Positions 33,441-44,938 of a stretch of DNA of 64,000 nucleotides are shown here, one piece after another (the first letter of the stretch is position 1; every line of letters starts with the position of its first letter). The DNA lies in NCBI GenBank assembly GCA_021234155.1, contig JAJEKV010000113.1, positions 992,001-1,056,000 of the forward strand, read 5' to 3'. The stretch comes from Isoetes taiwanensis. Lineage: Eukaryota > Streptophyta > Lycopodiopsida > Isoetales > Isoetaceae. The notes beneath the pieces were generated by a model. That model had not been told where the DNA came from. It made no database searches and was given only the letters and a program-made list of their open reading frames with translations. A program made the position numbers and the translations under genes.

Positions 33441-34381
33441 GTTCCATTGTTTGAACTGAAAGGGTAATTTGGTTTAATTGTAGTGGCATTTTTTGTAGAC
33501 CACATTGAACTGATTATTACATTAGAACACAAATTAAGGATCAACAGCTTGTCATTGATTACAGTAGCATTAACATCATTTATAATATTTGCATCTGCCA
33601 TATTTGCTGAAACATACCAGAATAGACTCCAAAACCTGTCATATATTATTACACTTCTATTTGCCCAAACAATCATATTACTCTACTGTGTTCTTCCCCT
33701 ATTTCGCCTCTTATCTTCTTGTGATCATTCTCGCCAGCTGCCTCATTTCCCATCTGCTGTGCCTTTCTACCTAGAGAAGGCAAAAAAACTGTAGTAATTC
33801 TTTAAACTGCCCCATTACAATTCTGACCAGCCATCTACCATACTAGCATTTTGAGTATTCTTAGTCATGTTTGTGTTGCCATGAGCTGAATTCGTGAGAC
33901 CAGCACCATGTATATTGTACCATAGTGCCATAAACCAAGGTTTCTAGTTACAAACACTTCCTTCCTTCCTTCCTTCTAACAACTGTTTTTGACAAACATG
34001 CTCTATGATGCATAATATGAGACAAGAGCTTGAGTAGGAGTTGAGGGAAAACTTACCTCGTTTTAGAGATAATCGCTTGACATACATGCTGCATCAAGGG
34101 TCGAAATTAGGGGTTCCTCCCGTAATATCCGATTAAAGTTGGAAACATCCGACTTGCTAAAGCAGATGCATGCGAATTTCTGGTCGAAATTTCATAAAAA
34201 TAGTGTTAAATCCGGTAAGTTAGAGGTATTTTTTCTCAAAAATCTGGTAAGCATAAATAAAAGGCGGCATTTTTGCTGGTTAGTGCAAAATCTATGAGGC
34301 ATGTGTCGTGATATGGGATAATGCTCCTGGCCAGAGGTATACTAGAAACATTGCATGCTTCACGCTTTCCTCCCCTTATGA
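33441..34381. other. No gene recognised
   Basis: Low-complexity 'cttc' repeats at 33959-33977. Otherwise no conserved frame or repeat relation identified. Could include L1 5' untranslated sequence. Confidence 0.35.
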
Positions 34382-34386
34382 CTAGT

Positions 34387-34710
<324 letters not shown>

Positions 34711-34959
34711 GATAATGTTTTATTAACGCCTCAGGAGACCATCGTGTCTAGAAGACCTAATATCAATACTCATACACTTTTTAAACATCTAATGATCCCT
34801 TTCGAGGTATCATTAGTCCGCATCTCCCTCTTCTTTCTCATAAATATCCAATAAACTATTATAGCTCTTTATAGACATCTCCCTCACTTTCATGACATCT
34901 GTTAAAAATATCCAACGGTCCGCAGGTTGCATGTCAAAAAACGCCCAGAGGGGCATTTC

Positions 34960-37900
34960 TCGAGGATATCCTATGCCTATGTCTTAGTGCCCGATATGTC
35001 GGGCAATGCAAAGACCAAGTGTATCTCATCCTCGATCACATCATCACCACATACCTTGCATGTGCGCTTTAGATCTCGGAAAGCCCCCATCGCCCCACTT
35101 CCACTCCCAAGTGATGGGAACTAAGGCGCAATCTAGAGACCAAGTGTTGTTTAAAATGTGAGAGCCCACCAGCCAAGTGTGGGGCCTCCTTCAGCCTGGA
35201 TTAATCATTTCCTCAGAGAAAGCCATCTTGGTGCCCTGGATTCCTCCAGCCCTTATCGCGTGCTTTCTTGTAAACATAGTCATCTAGTTTGTCCGCCTCA
35301 TATCGGTATCTCCTCTAATGTTATGTCCCGGCTTCAGCCATGTAACAATACTTGCAAACCACCCCTTCAGCTACTATGAATCATAGCCCTTCTAGGCAGC
35401 CTATCGCGGATCCATGTCTTGAATTTTTCTAACATACTTTATGGTCTCAACAGTAAAGAATGCTTCAATTTCCAATTCATATAGCCCCTGTTTCAGCAAG
35501 CATCATCTGGTATGGTGTTTGCATTTTGACTCCCAATTCTGCTAACAAGAATTTTTTCTGGATCTTCTCCACTCTGGTCCACATATCTAGAGATAATCCT
35601 GGCCCCCATATCTCACATCCGTATAAAATAACCGAACGTACCAAGGAGTTATAAAGCATCTTTTTGAGATGCCAGTCAATAATCCCTTTTTTATTGCATA
35701 CTCTTTGCATTGAGTAGTAAGCCTTAATCCCAAAGATTCGCCCCTCCGCTCAATCCGCACTATTCCAGCTATAGTTGTGTTTCACAACTAGCCCTAAGTA
35801 TTTGTATGTGTCCGAGATGTCTACCTCTTCTCCTTTGTAATAGAAGTGAAAATCATGCACTCTTATCCCAAATATAAGGATTTTTGTTTTCCCCAAGTTC
35901 ACCTTCATCTCTGTCTTATCACAAAAATCAGCCAGAGCATCTAAGTGTTTTTGCATACCTTTCTGACTTCTTGCAAAAATCACAATATCGTCAGCACTAG
36001 TACATATCCCGCAATTGTGGTTTCTTCTCCTCCATATTCATGTAACCACCTTTCAAATTGGTCAATGTATATGCCAAAAAGAGTAGGTGATAGAGGGCAC
36101 CCCTGCTTCACCCCTATATTGCTGATAATTTCTTCTTGACACTGCTGGTTTAATGGGAAGGATAATCCGACCACCACCTTTTTATATAATACAGCGACTG
36201 CATTCTTAAGCCCATGAGGAACTCCAATGTTTTCCATATAATCCCATATATTTTTCCTGCGTAGCATGTCAAATGCCTTGGTCAGATCTACAAAACATGC
36301 AAAGAGTGGTTTTTTGGTTTTTTTTATGGAATCTGTGACTGCTCTAAAAGTAACCAGGTGATCTATTGTAGACATTTTACGCCGGAAACCTGCTTGTCCT
36401 GTTGCTCTAACATTGTTCTCCTCTGCCCATGTGCTCATCCTATTTTCCAATAGTGTAGCAAAAAGTTTGGAGAATAGGCTACTTACCATCACCATCCTGT
36501 AATTATTTGGGTCTGTCACATCTCCTGCTTTATGAATCGGTACCACTCGGTTGTACTGCCAAGTAGATGGGAAGCCATTTATCAATGCCTTATTCATCAC
36601 TCTTGTGATTATCTTTGTCACACCCCGTCCTGCCCATTTGACCATTTCTGCCGTAAGGCCAAGAGTATCTGCCGCCTTTCCACATGCTAGCTTTTTAATA
36701 CCAATTTCTACCTCTTCTTCAGAAAATGCTATTATTTCACTATTTACTTGCATGGCATCATCCAAACCCTCAATGTGATAAAGCTTTCGTACCTGTTTTA
36801 TCAACTTGTCCACATCTAATGCATTTACCTTTTGTTTTCTTCTTTTTATCTTACCCCAGAACCTTTTAGGATCCTCAATCAGTTCTTGCACAAAGTGCTC
36901 CTGTTTCTGCCTCAAATATGCCCGTTTTTTCCGTCTGACCAGCTTTCTATATTCTTCTCTCACTATAGGCTTGCATGCAGCATTAGCTTGCTTATACTCC
37001 CTCCTTTTATCTTTGCATTCTTGATCATACCATCCATTGCATGGTAACCCTTTTGCTCTCCTTTGGCGACAGAAGCAATCACTAGCCACCTCAATCAACA
37101 TTGATGTAAGCTTGGCATCAAGACCGACCAGATCATCTCGCCATGATATTTCTTTGATTCTCTCTTCACATGCTGTTTTATACTCCTTCTTCTTGGCTAC
37201 ATTCATATATATGCCTTTACTAAACACATGTTCCTGTAAAGGCGTGGCCCATCGATTTTGCACCTCCATTTCCATCACAATGGGATAATGATCCGAGGTA
37301 GGAATAGAGTCATCCACATAGAAGTTAGATATGCTATCCAAAATATTCGTACCTGCTAATGCTAAATCAACCACACTAGCACCTATCCCTCAGTAGCTCC
37401 CTTTAGATGTACACCTTCCAGAACATGGGAATCTCTTTATACCATTTAGCACTATCAAATCTAATCCACTACACATATTCAATAAGTGCATACCTTGTGG
37501 TTGTACATCAACATTGCGGTCTTGAGTTACTCTCGCCCACCCATTTGTGTGCATGGTTTCCTCGTCTAAAGGCTCCATCCAAATAGAGTCTCCATCGTCA
37601 GTAGGTATGTATGCTTGTCTATGTGCTATTCTGCTATTGAAATCTCCTAATAATATTATGTTCCTATGTTTTCCTAGCTCCAAGGCATCTTGTTCCAAGT
37701 GATGGAACGGATCATCTTTATCCATATCTCCTGTCTTATAGAGAGGCGAGTCCCTGGGTGGATAGTAACATCCAGCGATGTACACTTTCCCATAGCATCC
37801 CTTAGTTTCCAGCCAAATATGTTGTTTAGATGTGTCTTTCTTAACTATTGTGAGCATGTTTTCCAACCCATTGCGTGCATATACTGCGATGCCTCCTATT

Positions 37901-38082
37901 CCTTTTCTTCTCCATCCCTTATTATGCCAAACAGAATGTAATAAATTAAAATGCTCTATATCAGGTAACCCGTGTTCTTCATGTTCATGCGTTTCTACCA
38001 TAAAAAATACATCCCAAGATTTGAGAATATCTCCGAGTAAAGCAACCTCATCTACCTTACCATTGATATTCCACATACACAC
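34960..38082 (-). pseudogene. LINE ORF2: APE endonuclease, reverse transcriptase, CCHC end
   Basis: Endonuclease (38082-37240): 'CMWNINGKVDE', 'VETHEHEEHG', 'GIGGIAVYARNG', 'IAGCYYPPRD', 'IILLGDFNSRI', a single in-frame TGA at 37390, 'GASVVDLALAGTN' and 'SIPTSDHYPIV'. Reverse transcriptase (about 36750-35480): 'STWQYNRVVPIHKAGD', 'GFRRKMSTIDHLVTFRAV', 'ACFVDLTKAFDMLRR', 'GVKQGCPLSPTLFGIYID'. At the active site (near 35995) the expected YADD is damaged by a frameshift: the frame runs out as 'GYVLVLTIL' and resumes as 'ADDIVIFARSQKG'. The thumb has 'SVILYGCEIWGPG'. The tail near 35045 shows 'TCKVCGDDVIEDEIH', a zinc-knuckle-like end. Otherwise well preserved, so a fairly recent insertion. Confidence 0.9.
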
Positions 38083-38151
38083 CCTGATGGTCTTTCTTTC
38101 CTATTCTGCGATGATGGCCTTGCCATTCCTCCAAGTTATTTTCTTGCCTTC

Positions 38152-38914
38152 CTATCTGGCTTCTTTTATTTTTTGAATCTCTTCTTTCTGTCGTGCCAAT
38201 TGACTCTGCGTTAGATCATCATTAAGCCATATGTTTTGCCCTTTCAGAAGAGTACGTTTCTGCATCACTCTCGTCTTTGCTTCTTCGTTTACAAATTTGA
38301 CAATCACATTGCGGGTTCGTCCATCCCATTTCCCCACTCTGTAGGCCGTTATAATCCCATCTCTAGGGGCCTGCAGCTTTTGGGAGAGCATCTCCTGCAC
38401 CTCTTCTTTAGTATTCTCCTCTTCCTTTTCTGGCAATCCTGTGATCCTAATATTCAATGCTCTTTTTCATTTGTTCTGTTTTTCAACAATATCATTCATT
38501 CTCATTGCCTAATTTTCTCAGAAGACCTCAGTCAATGTTTCTTTACTCTCCTCATTCTCCATGTAATCATTAACAGGTTTGTCTGATATGTTTGCTATTT
38601 GCTGTTTTAATTCAGAGTTTTCATTCTTCAGAAGGTGCATGGATTCATTCATACCTTGGAGGAGTTTTAACATCTCAGAATCGGCGGGGTACCGCTTTCC
38701 CCTTCTTGCTTGTTCTCGCCTCTTTCCTAGATTGTTCCATGGAGTCTAATATTTTCATCATCACGGCTAGTAATTGGCCCATAACCATCTCCCCTGTGAA
38801 ACCTCCAAATAGATTGGGAGCTGTTGGAAACGTACCTGCTCCTATTGTGGAAACCGGTGGCTGTGTTGCTGCCCTTTTCATGTCGGGCCTCTGCTCCAAA
38901 ATTGCCGAATCCAA
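38152..38914 (-). pseudogene. LINE ORF1: coiled coil plus RNA-binding domain
   Basis: Frame 1 (38914-38675) starts MDSAILEQRPDMKRAATQPP and ends at a frameshift. The next part (38670-38460) is a heptad-rich coiled coil, 'MNESMHLLKNENSELKQQI', with three stops. The C-terminal part (38457-38152) reads 'NIRITGLPEKEEEN', 'AYRVGKWDGRTRNVIVKF', 'LLKGQNIWLNDDLT'. This matches the RRM-like/C-terminal layout of L1 ORF1p-type chaperones, more common in animal LINEs than in angiosperm L1s. ORF1p coats the LINE RNA. Confidence 0.7.
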
Positions 38915-39323
38915 GTGGAATGGCTCGTGATCTCTTCTTCTAACCCATTTTCGTAAGACCCTCGTGGTCCGGATTCGCCGATTCCTCCCCTGTTTCTCGA
39001 TTCGCCTCGCCTAACCTGTTCCCCTATTTTTTAATCTTTTTTCATTGTTTGTAGCAGAGGCCTCCGCCATACTACATGTTGCGGCAGATTTCGTGGTCTC
39101 CCCCGCCTTAGGTGCGAGATGTTGCGCCAGATTTCGTGGTTGTTGCAGCAGATTCCGACCCATTTCCCTCCTGTTTCGACATCCTTTTTACTGCACTCCA
39201 TCAGCCCGTGATGCCCATTATTTTTATTTTACCCGCAGATTCGGTCTGGTCTTCCCTCCCCTGCCTCGATCACGGACTCCATCTCCTTTTTGCCCTAGTT
39301 CCCCTATGCCATCATCGCCTTTA

Positions 39324-39362
39324 GAGAGAGAGGGAGAGAGGGGAGAGAGGGAGAGAGGGAGA

Positions 39363-39441
<79 letters not shown>
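39324..39441. repeat. (GA)n microsatellite
   Basis: GGGAGAGA-type then pure (GA)n of about 118 bp with single-base breaks. Open frames across it on both strands are artefacts of the 2-bp period. Confidence 0.95.
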
Positions 39442-39445
<4 letters not shown>

Positions 39446-39884
39446 CTTCGCGACTACTCCGGGCACAAGACACTTCTTTTTGTTGTTGCTTCTCCTTTTT
39501 CTTTTTCAGTCCACCAGAAAAGGTCTCCTCTTCAACAACTAATTCGCGGGCCTGATGTTGGCTGCATGGAACATCTACCACCTCATTTACTACCTTAAGA
39601 AAGGCCTGATCCTGGCTGCAAACTCCATCCACCACCTCGCTTACTCCTTTAACAACGGGAGAAAGGTTTCATCTGGTATTTCTTGGTATTTCTTGCACTT
39701 CTATAGTTGTTGCCTCGTGCTTATCAAATTCTGTATCAGAGTCTGCTACTCCATTGTGTATCACATTCTGTGGTAAGGTGTCAATGTATGAGGTAAAGAT
39801 GTCCATCTGAACAGTAACCAAAGCTGATTGGGTGATTGTCAAAGCTGACTTGGCAACAATCAATGCTGATTGGGTGGTCGGTGT
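39442..39884 (-). other. Possible acidic ORF with one in-frame stop, unrecognised
   Basis: On the minus strand 39890-39669 and 39635 onward share a frame. They read 'SALIVAKSALTITQSALV', 'DTEFDKHEATTIEVQEIP', a stop, 'DGVCSQDQAFLKVVNEVV' and 'CSQHQARELVVEEETFSGG', with a short internal duplication ('CSQ.QA'). The family is unknown. It could be a retroelement gag-like or host fragment, or chance. Confidence 0.25.
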
Positions 39885-40282
39885 CAACACGCATCATTAG
39901 TTGCTAAGGAAATTGCTTGGTCAAGAAGGCTACTTAATGAGTTAGACTGTTTGCAAGAAAATCCCACTCAGATTTGTACTGACAGCCAAAGCTGCATGGC
40001 TATTGTCAAAAATCCAGTTGATCATGAGAGGACCAAACATATTGAGTTAAACATTCATTTCATAAGGGGTATATTCAAATGACTTATATCAATACAGCAA
40101 ATCAAACAGCAGATATATTCACTAAGGCTCTTGTTGAAAATAAGTTTATCAAGTTCAGAGAGTCTATGAATGTTACAGGAAATACATGCACTGCATATTC
40201 AGTTAAGAAGACAGTTCAGTTTGCTGAAACTTTACATTAAGCAATGATCAGGAAAATACAGGAATATATGATGAAGGAGGAG
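39885..40282 (+). pseudogene. Ty1/copia RNase H end, second element
   Basis: The plus strand reads 'ASLVAKEIAWSRRLLNELD', 'TQICTDSQSCMAIVKNPVDH', 'RTKHIELNIHFIRG' and, after a frameshift, 'NTANQTADIFTKALVENKF'. It is the last part of copia pol, related to but distinct from the element ending at 29979. It ends in a stop at 40238-40240, then a polypurine tract GAAGGAGGAG and the LTR. Everything upstream is missing. Confidence 0.85.
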
Positions 40283-40848
40283 TGTTGGAATTGACAAGTT
40301 GTTCATCATATATTGGAGCATATAAGGTATGCATGCACTCACAGTTTTATTAACCTAGGTGGTTATGATTCACAAACCTAGGTCTACATGTGAGTAAATT
40401 ATTCAATGGTTATCCAACCATTATTGTATATTAAAATATTTCTAAAGTTGATGAGAAGGTCGTGGCTACTGAAATGGAGCCAAAACCATTTAAATAAGGC
40501 CAACTCATTGTCGGCCTATCCTAACGGCTTAACCGTTGATCAGAAGCCCGGGATTGCTCTGTATATAATACTCAGACCTTGAATATAATGGCACGGTGAA
40601 ATTCGGCACAAATTCAGTCTTGTAACATCATTCAAAGTTGGATCTAAGTTCGTGTTGGGCCCTGAAGGTTTTGAGTCAACTAAACTACAGTAATCGGGTC
40701 AATACCCTTATGAACAGTAACATTCAAATATTTGGCTTATGGTTCTAGTTACATAATTGTTTAAGCAAAGTTTAATTGGTTTTGAAGGAGATATATTGAA
40801 ATCATTATCTAGATTGTTATTGTGACTAAGGCAACTTCATTTGTTTCA
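40283..40848 (+). mobile_element. Ty1/copia 3' LTR, second element
   Basis: Starts TGTTGGAATTGACAAG directly after the polypurine tract and ends about TTTCA at 40848, where CACTA subterminal repeats begin. It shares 'ctacagtaatcgggtcaat' and 'atgaacagtaac' with the LTR at 29977, so the two belong to related families. Confidence 0.7.
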
Positions 40849-41198
40849 TCAAGCCGACGCGACACGTCAGCTCTGTGCGACGTCGTTCAACGACGTCTCG
40901 CTGACGTGTCATGACACGCAGGCCGGCCGTCGTGGAAACAGCAGCAGGCCACGCAAGCCGACATGACACGTCAGCGTGGCCTGCGTCGTTGAACGATGAT
41001 TCGCTGACGTGTCATGACACGCAGGCCGGCCAGCTTGGCAACAACACCAGGCCACGCAAGCCGACGGGACACGTCAGCACAGATTTGCGTCGTTCAACGA
41101 CGTTAACATCGTTTAACGACGTTGTCGCCGTTCATAGATGTTAAGACGTCGTTTATCAATGTGCAGACGTCGTTCAAGGTCGACGATCCCTTGTAGTG
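40849..41198. repeat. CACTA right subterminal repeat region
   Basis: Three tandem units of about 103 bp starting 'aagccgac(g/a).gacacgtcag' near 40852, 40957 and 41059, then CGTCGTTCAACGACG near-palindromes and the TTGTAGTG terminus. It carries the same short words as the left end at 12570-13170, which supports pairing the two ends. Confidence 0.75.
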
Positions 41199-41710
41199 AG
41201 GAGGTGATGCATCCTATGGTTCTAGAATTTGGAAAGTGGTGTTGAATCCGCTGAACTTTAACTCATTGAAAAACTTCAGTGTGCTTTTTACTTTCACTGC
41301 GCAATTTTTTTTTTCTTCACTGTTTTTGGTATTGGAACCTTGAGTGTTATACTGGAGAAAACTTCTAGTAATTGTGCTGAAAGCTTTGACTAATTGTGCC
41401 GAACTTTGAAAACTTTAAAAGCTGAAAGCTGAACTTTGAGTAATGAAATCCGAACTTTGAAAACTTCTAGTAATTGTGCTAAAAGCTTTGAGTGAAGATT
41501 CTACTGTGTGAAAAATATGTATGCTTAAAAAACATGTGTGCCTCTTTCATGAATATGTATGTTGAAAAAAAATGTACTCAAAGACTGTTATGACCTTTAT
41601 TAAAAACTGTGCAAAAGAATTTCAAACACTTTAATTATCAAGTAAAAATTTTAAGGCGACTGGTTAAACCCGTCACCCAGAATCAGGGTACCCAATAAAC
41701 ATTCTGGGTT
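41199..41710 (+). mobile_element. Crypton-like YR element, 3' part
   Basis: Begins with the TSD copy AGG. It contains tandem 'gaactttgaaaacttctagtaattgtgc' units at about 41350-41500 and ends with a hairpin, ACCCAGAAT (41675-41683) and ATTCTGGGT (41701-41709) around GGGTACCC. The second element ends the same way at 44938, with ACCCGGAAT/ATTCCGGGT. No coding sequence. Confidence 0.65.
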
Positions 41711-42356
41711 GCGTAATAGATCTTAAAGCCTGACCCAAAGGCCCGTAGGGCGCTATTTGTGTTTGATGATTTACCATGCAGAGCAAAATAGAGCATAGTG
41801 TAACAAAAGGAGAGCACAGTTTGATATACAAACAAACTGCCTAAATCATTGCAGGGGCAAATCGCCTTGCAATTTATGCAAAGTGGACGCTTGAATCTGT
41901 GCCAGATCCTTCTAGCAGAGGAGTGAGAGTCGGAATAGCTCAAGACCACCGAATTAGAACATTTCTGACAAAGAACATGGTCTGCGGCAATTAAGACGTA
42001 TGGTTCAAAATTGTCAACCGAGCTTCTTGTCTTCAGGAATTCTCAGGTTTTGGCAATGGCTTCACAGGGATTCCTCTGGCAAAATGGCCATGGCTAAGAA
42101 TAAGCCGCTGACGATTTGAGGGCCAAATAATATCTCAAAATCAAACCCTGCAATAAAGCGTAAGCTTGGCTATGGCAGATACATATGCAAAGGGAAAAAT
42201 GAAGATGTAAACCAGCAAGGGTTTCCAATATTTGGTCTGCAAATTTTACCTTTGAACTATTTTTTTTTTTTGTGCAAAGATTCAAACTCTAGTAGAAATT
42301 TTAACAGAGCAATAGCGTGAAATCATTCAATCAGACCAAAATTAGTCACAGTTTCC
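41711..42356. other. No gene recognised
   Basis: Flanking DNA of the Crypton insertion. Frames on the minus strand lack motifs. A T run lies at 42259-42270. Confidence 0.35.
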
Positions 42357-42808
42357 TGTAACGGGCCTATGGTAGACCGCTCGAGTATTCAATCCTTGAA
42401 TGTGCCTATGGGGCGTTCCCGAGACACCGGCATAAATGGGTAGAAGCGACTATTCATAAACATCTAGATGGTTTTACCTAGTTGGTTAAAGGCATGTCGG
42501 TTAGGAACGTTACAGTTGGTATCAAAGCAGGTCTCGAGTTCAAGTCTCCATGGGTGCCTATATGCATGGGTAATTTGCAAAGACTTGGTTATCATTGTGA
42601 CATAGTATGATATAAACATAACATGGTATAACTTGGATGCTCGAGGACGAGCATAGTTCTAGTGGGAGAGACTGTAACGGGCCCATGGTAGACCTCAAGT
42701 ATTTGATCCTTGAATGTGAGGCGTTCCCGAGGGGTAGAAGCGACTACTCATAAACGTCTAGACGGTTTTGCCCAGTTGGTTACGGGCATGTCGATTAGAA
42801 ACGTTACA
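42357..42808 (+). mobile_element. TRIM (terminal-repeat retrotransposon in miniature)
   Basis: Two LTRs of 158 bp (42357-42514) and 136 bp (42673-42808), both TGTAACGGGCC...CGTTACA and flanking 158 bp of internal DNA. Directly after the left LTR is TGGTATCAAAGCAGGT (42517-42532), a primer-binding site for initiator tRNA-Met. A purine tract 'agtgggagaga' precedes the right LTR. The element is flanked by a 5-bp duplication TTTCC (42352-42356, 42809-42813). It has no coding capacity, so an autonomous LTR element must have mobilised it. The right LTR lacks about 20 bp present in the left ('cctatgggg', 'acaccggcataaat'). Confidence 0.93.
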
Positions 42809-43389
42809 TTTCCCTGATGCATAGAATCGAAAACAATCTTCAAACAATGGGTGATATTTTTCTGCAGTAGGTGATATTTTTGGAGCCAATACTTTAGGAT
42901 TTCTTGAGTTCATTATGTGACTTTTATAGTCTAATTGATGCCCATCTATTAAGACATTGTTATGTTGGAAAAAGAAACAAAATATACACATAGTAAAAAA
43001 AACCTTATAGATTGTGGATTGTTATGTTACCTCTTCTGCATTTTGAATCTAATCTAAAGCAATTGAACCTGCACCTAGTTAAAACCACATCATGGAGACC
43101 TCGGCACTCTAAATTCTACATACCATCAGACATGCATCAATAATTGTACCTACACATATTTATGCAAAAAAATATTCTATCATAGCAGCAATTGGGATAC
43201 AAATAACGCATAATCATTTTAGGGAGTAGTTGCAGAACCACCCTACGATTGGATAGACAAATGTTCAGTCTTTTATCATTATGTCCTAGCAAAGGTGGAA
43301 GGTGGATGAATATGAATATAACGAAATCCTATTTTTTTGAATGAGTTGGGGGAGTAGGTATTTTTGATAGAGATAGTAAACAAGTAAAA
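42809..43389. other. No gene recognised
   Basis: AT-rich DNA between the TRIM and a dispersed repeat. A 'gggtgatatttttctgcag' word is tandemly repeated near 42850. Confidence 0.35.
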
Positions 43390-43785
43390 GGGCAATAAGA
43401 CCTTATAAATCTCATAGCATAGATGACTTTATAAGTTTCACCTCCAATAAAACCTTGAGCTGATGCACTTTGGAAAGCATCAGACAGGAAGCCAGGCAAG
43501 AAATGATCTGGAGTATATATTGTTTATTATACACACTGGCACTGAAGTAGTGAGCTATCTAGAGCAGAAAGTAAAAAGGCTAGAGGAAATAGCTTAAAGG
43601 TTTGAAAAATTGCTCATATGTCAAGGTCCAAAATGATTGCACCATATATACAAAAAACAATTAGGACTAAAAACATGTAGATTATTCAAACGAGGCGAAC
43701 AAACGAATGCAGTACCAGCAACATGCACATGTTAAGAGCTAATATAGCAAAAGAGTCGTATAAATATCCAGATCACTCTACTACG
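43390..43785. repeat. Dispersed repeat, copy 1 (partner 46840-47262)
   Basis: It shares a long series with 46840-47262 in direct orientation: 'caataaaaccttgag', 'gaaatgat', 'ctagagcagaaagta', 'ggctagagga', 'aaacgaggc', 'atgcagtacca', 'ctaatatagcaaaag'. About 75 percent identity with indels. No coding potential. Each copy is followed closely by another mobile element. Confidence 0.75.
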
Positions 43786-43830
43786 ACTCAGAATTAAATT
43801 ATAAGACCATCAAGAAATGGTTGCGGTCAA

Positions 43831-44938
43831 ATGTATGGGGGAACGTCACTTGGGACCCCTTTCCGGTGTGGACGGTGGGGTCCCGCGACCGGCGGTAGCC
43901 GGGAGCGGGTCACCGGCCCACCGGAAAGGGGGACCAAGTGACATTCCCCCACAATATAGAAATAGGGGAGACCTTTTTTTCCCCCTTTTTTCTCTGGCTC
44001 CGTCGAGGCGCCAAGACGGCCGCCTCGTCCTCCGGCGAACTTCTCTTCTCGAATGAAGGCGTCCCATGATTTTCTAGCAATACAAGTTCTGTTTCTCGAT
44101 TTTTCTTTCTTAGCTTTGCCGTTGCCAGAGTTAGAACAGGAAGATCAGGTTTTCTTTGATTTTTAGCTATTTCTTGTTGATTTTCATGCTCACTTAGTAA
44201 GTTTTTTTATTTTGCAGCTTCAAGAGGAGCCATTCCGGGCGAGTTTTTTGCTTAGGGTGTGATATCTCTCAATCTGTAATTAAGTTTCTTGCATGCAAGC
44301 TTTTTTACCTTCTGACCTTGTTTTTCTTGTTGCAGGCGAGTCTGGAGGCCGAGCTCTGTATCGAATGATTCTTTCTCTGCGCCATACAGAACAGAAAAAG
44401 GGAAAAAATGCTCTGATTTTTGTCTCCGGTTGGATTTTGGGGCAGGGCTCCACCCGGGTTTGGCCAAGAGGTCATTTTTGGGCTTAAAGTATCAGCAAGA
44501 AAGTGATGGCCGAAGTTATTGTGGAAAATGTTCGGTTGAAGAGCTCCAAGCGCCGGAGGCAAGCTTCCTGTTAGATTGTTGAGATCTAAAGAAAGATTCA
44601 CAGAGTCTGTTAGATTGTTAGAGTCTTAAGATTCACAGGCTTTTGAGCTTTGAATGTAAAACAACAGATTTTGTGCTTTTTAGCTTCGAATGTAATGGAT
44701 GTATGGAATGGATTCACAGGCTTTTGAGTTTTGAATGTAAAACAATAGATTTTGTGCTTTTTAGCTTTGAACTATGGAATGGATTCACAGGCTTTTGAGC
44801 TTTGAATGTAAAACAACAGATTTTGTGCTTTTTAGCTTCGAATGTAACGGATGTATGAAATGAAACTTGTTGAAAAATAAACAGTGACCGGCTGAAGCTG
44901 TTACCCGGAATGAGGGTACCCAACTTCCATTCCGGGTT
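43831..44938 (+). mobile_element. Internally deleted Crypton-like element
   Basis: Starts atgtatGGGGGAACGTCAC with the same 5' inverted repeat as 9858-9971 (arms 43837-43862 and about 43925-43950), then the leader with CTCTGGCTCCGTCGAGGCGCC and intron-like segments with TTTTGCAG and TTGCAG acceptors. All recombinase coding is absent. The tail has three tandem units of about 75 bp (44632-44860, 'attcacaggcttttgag') and ends in the hairpin ACCCGGAAT (44903-44911) / ATTCCGGGT (44929-44937). It is a non-autonomous derivative that defines the ends of the family. Confidence 0.7.

Noticed and set aside
35980-38457. Plus-strand frames across the minus-strand LINE
   Set aside because: Shadows of the LINE genes; no motif of their own.
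39224-39635. Arg-Glu and Ser-Leu repeat frames
   Set aside because: Artefacts of the (GA)n array on the two strands.
43817-44067. Gly/Arg-rich frames on both strands
   Set aside because: They translate the hairpin of the YR element and are not conserved with the copy at 9858.
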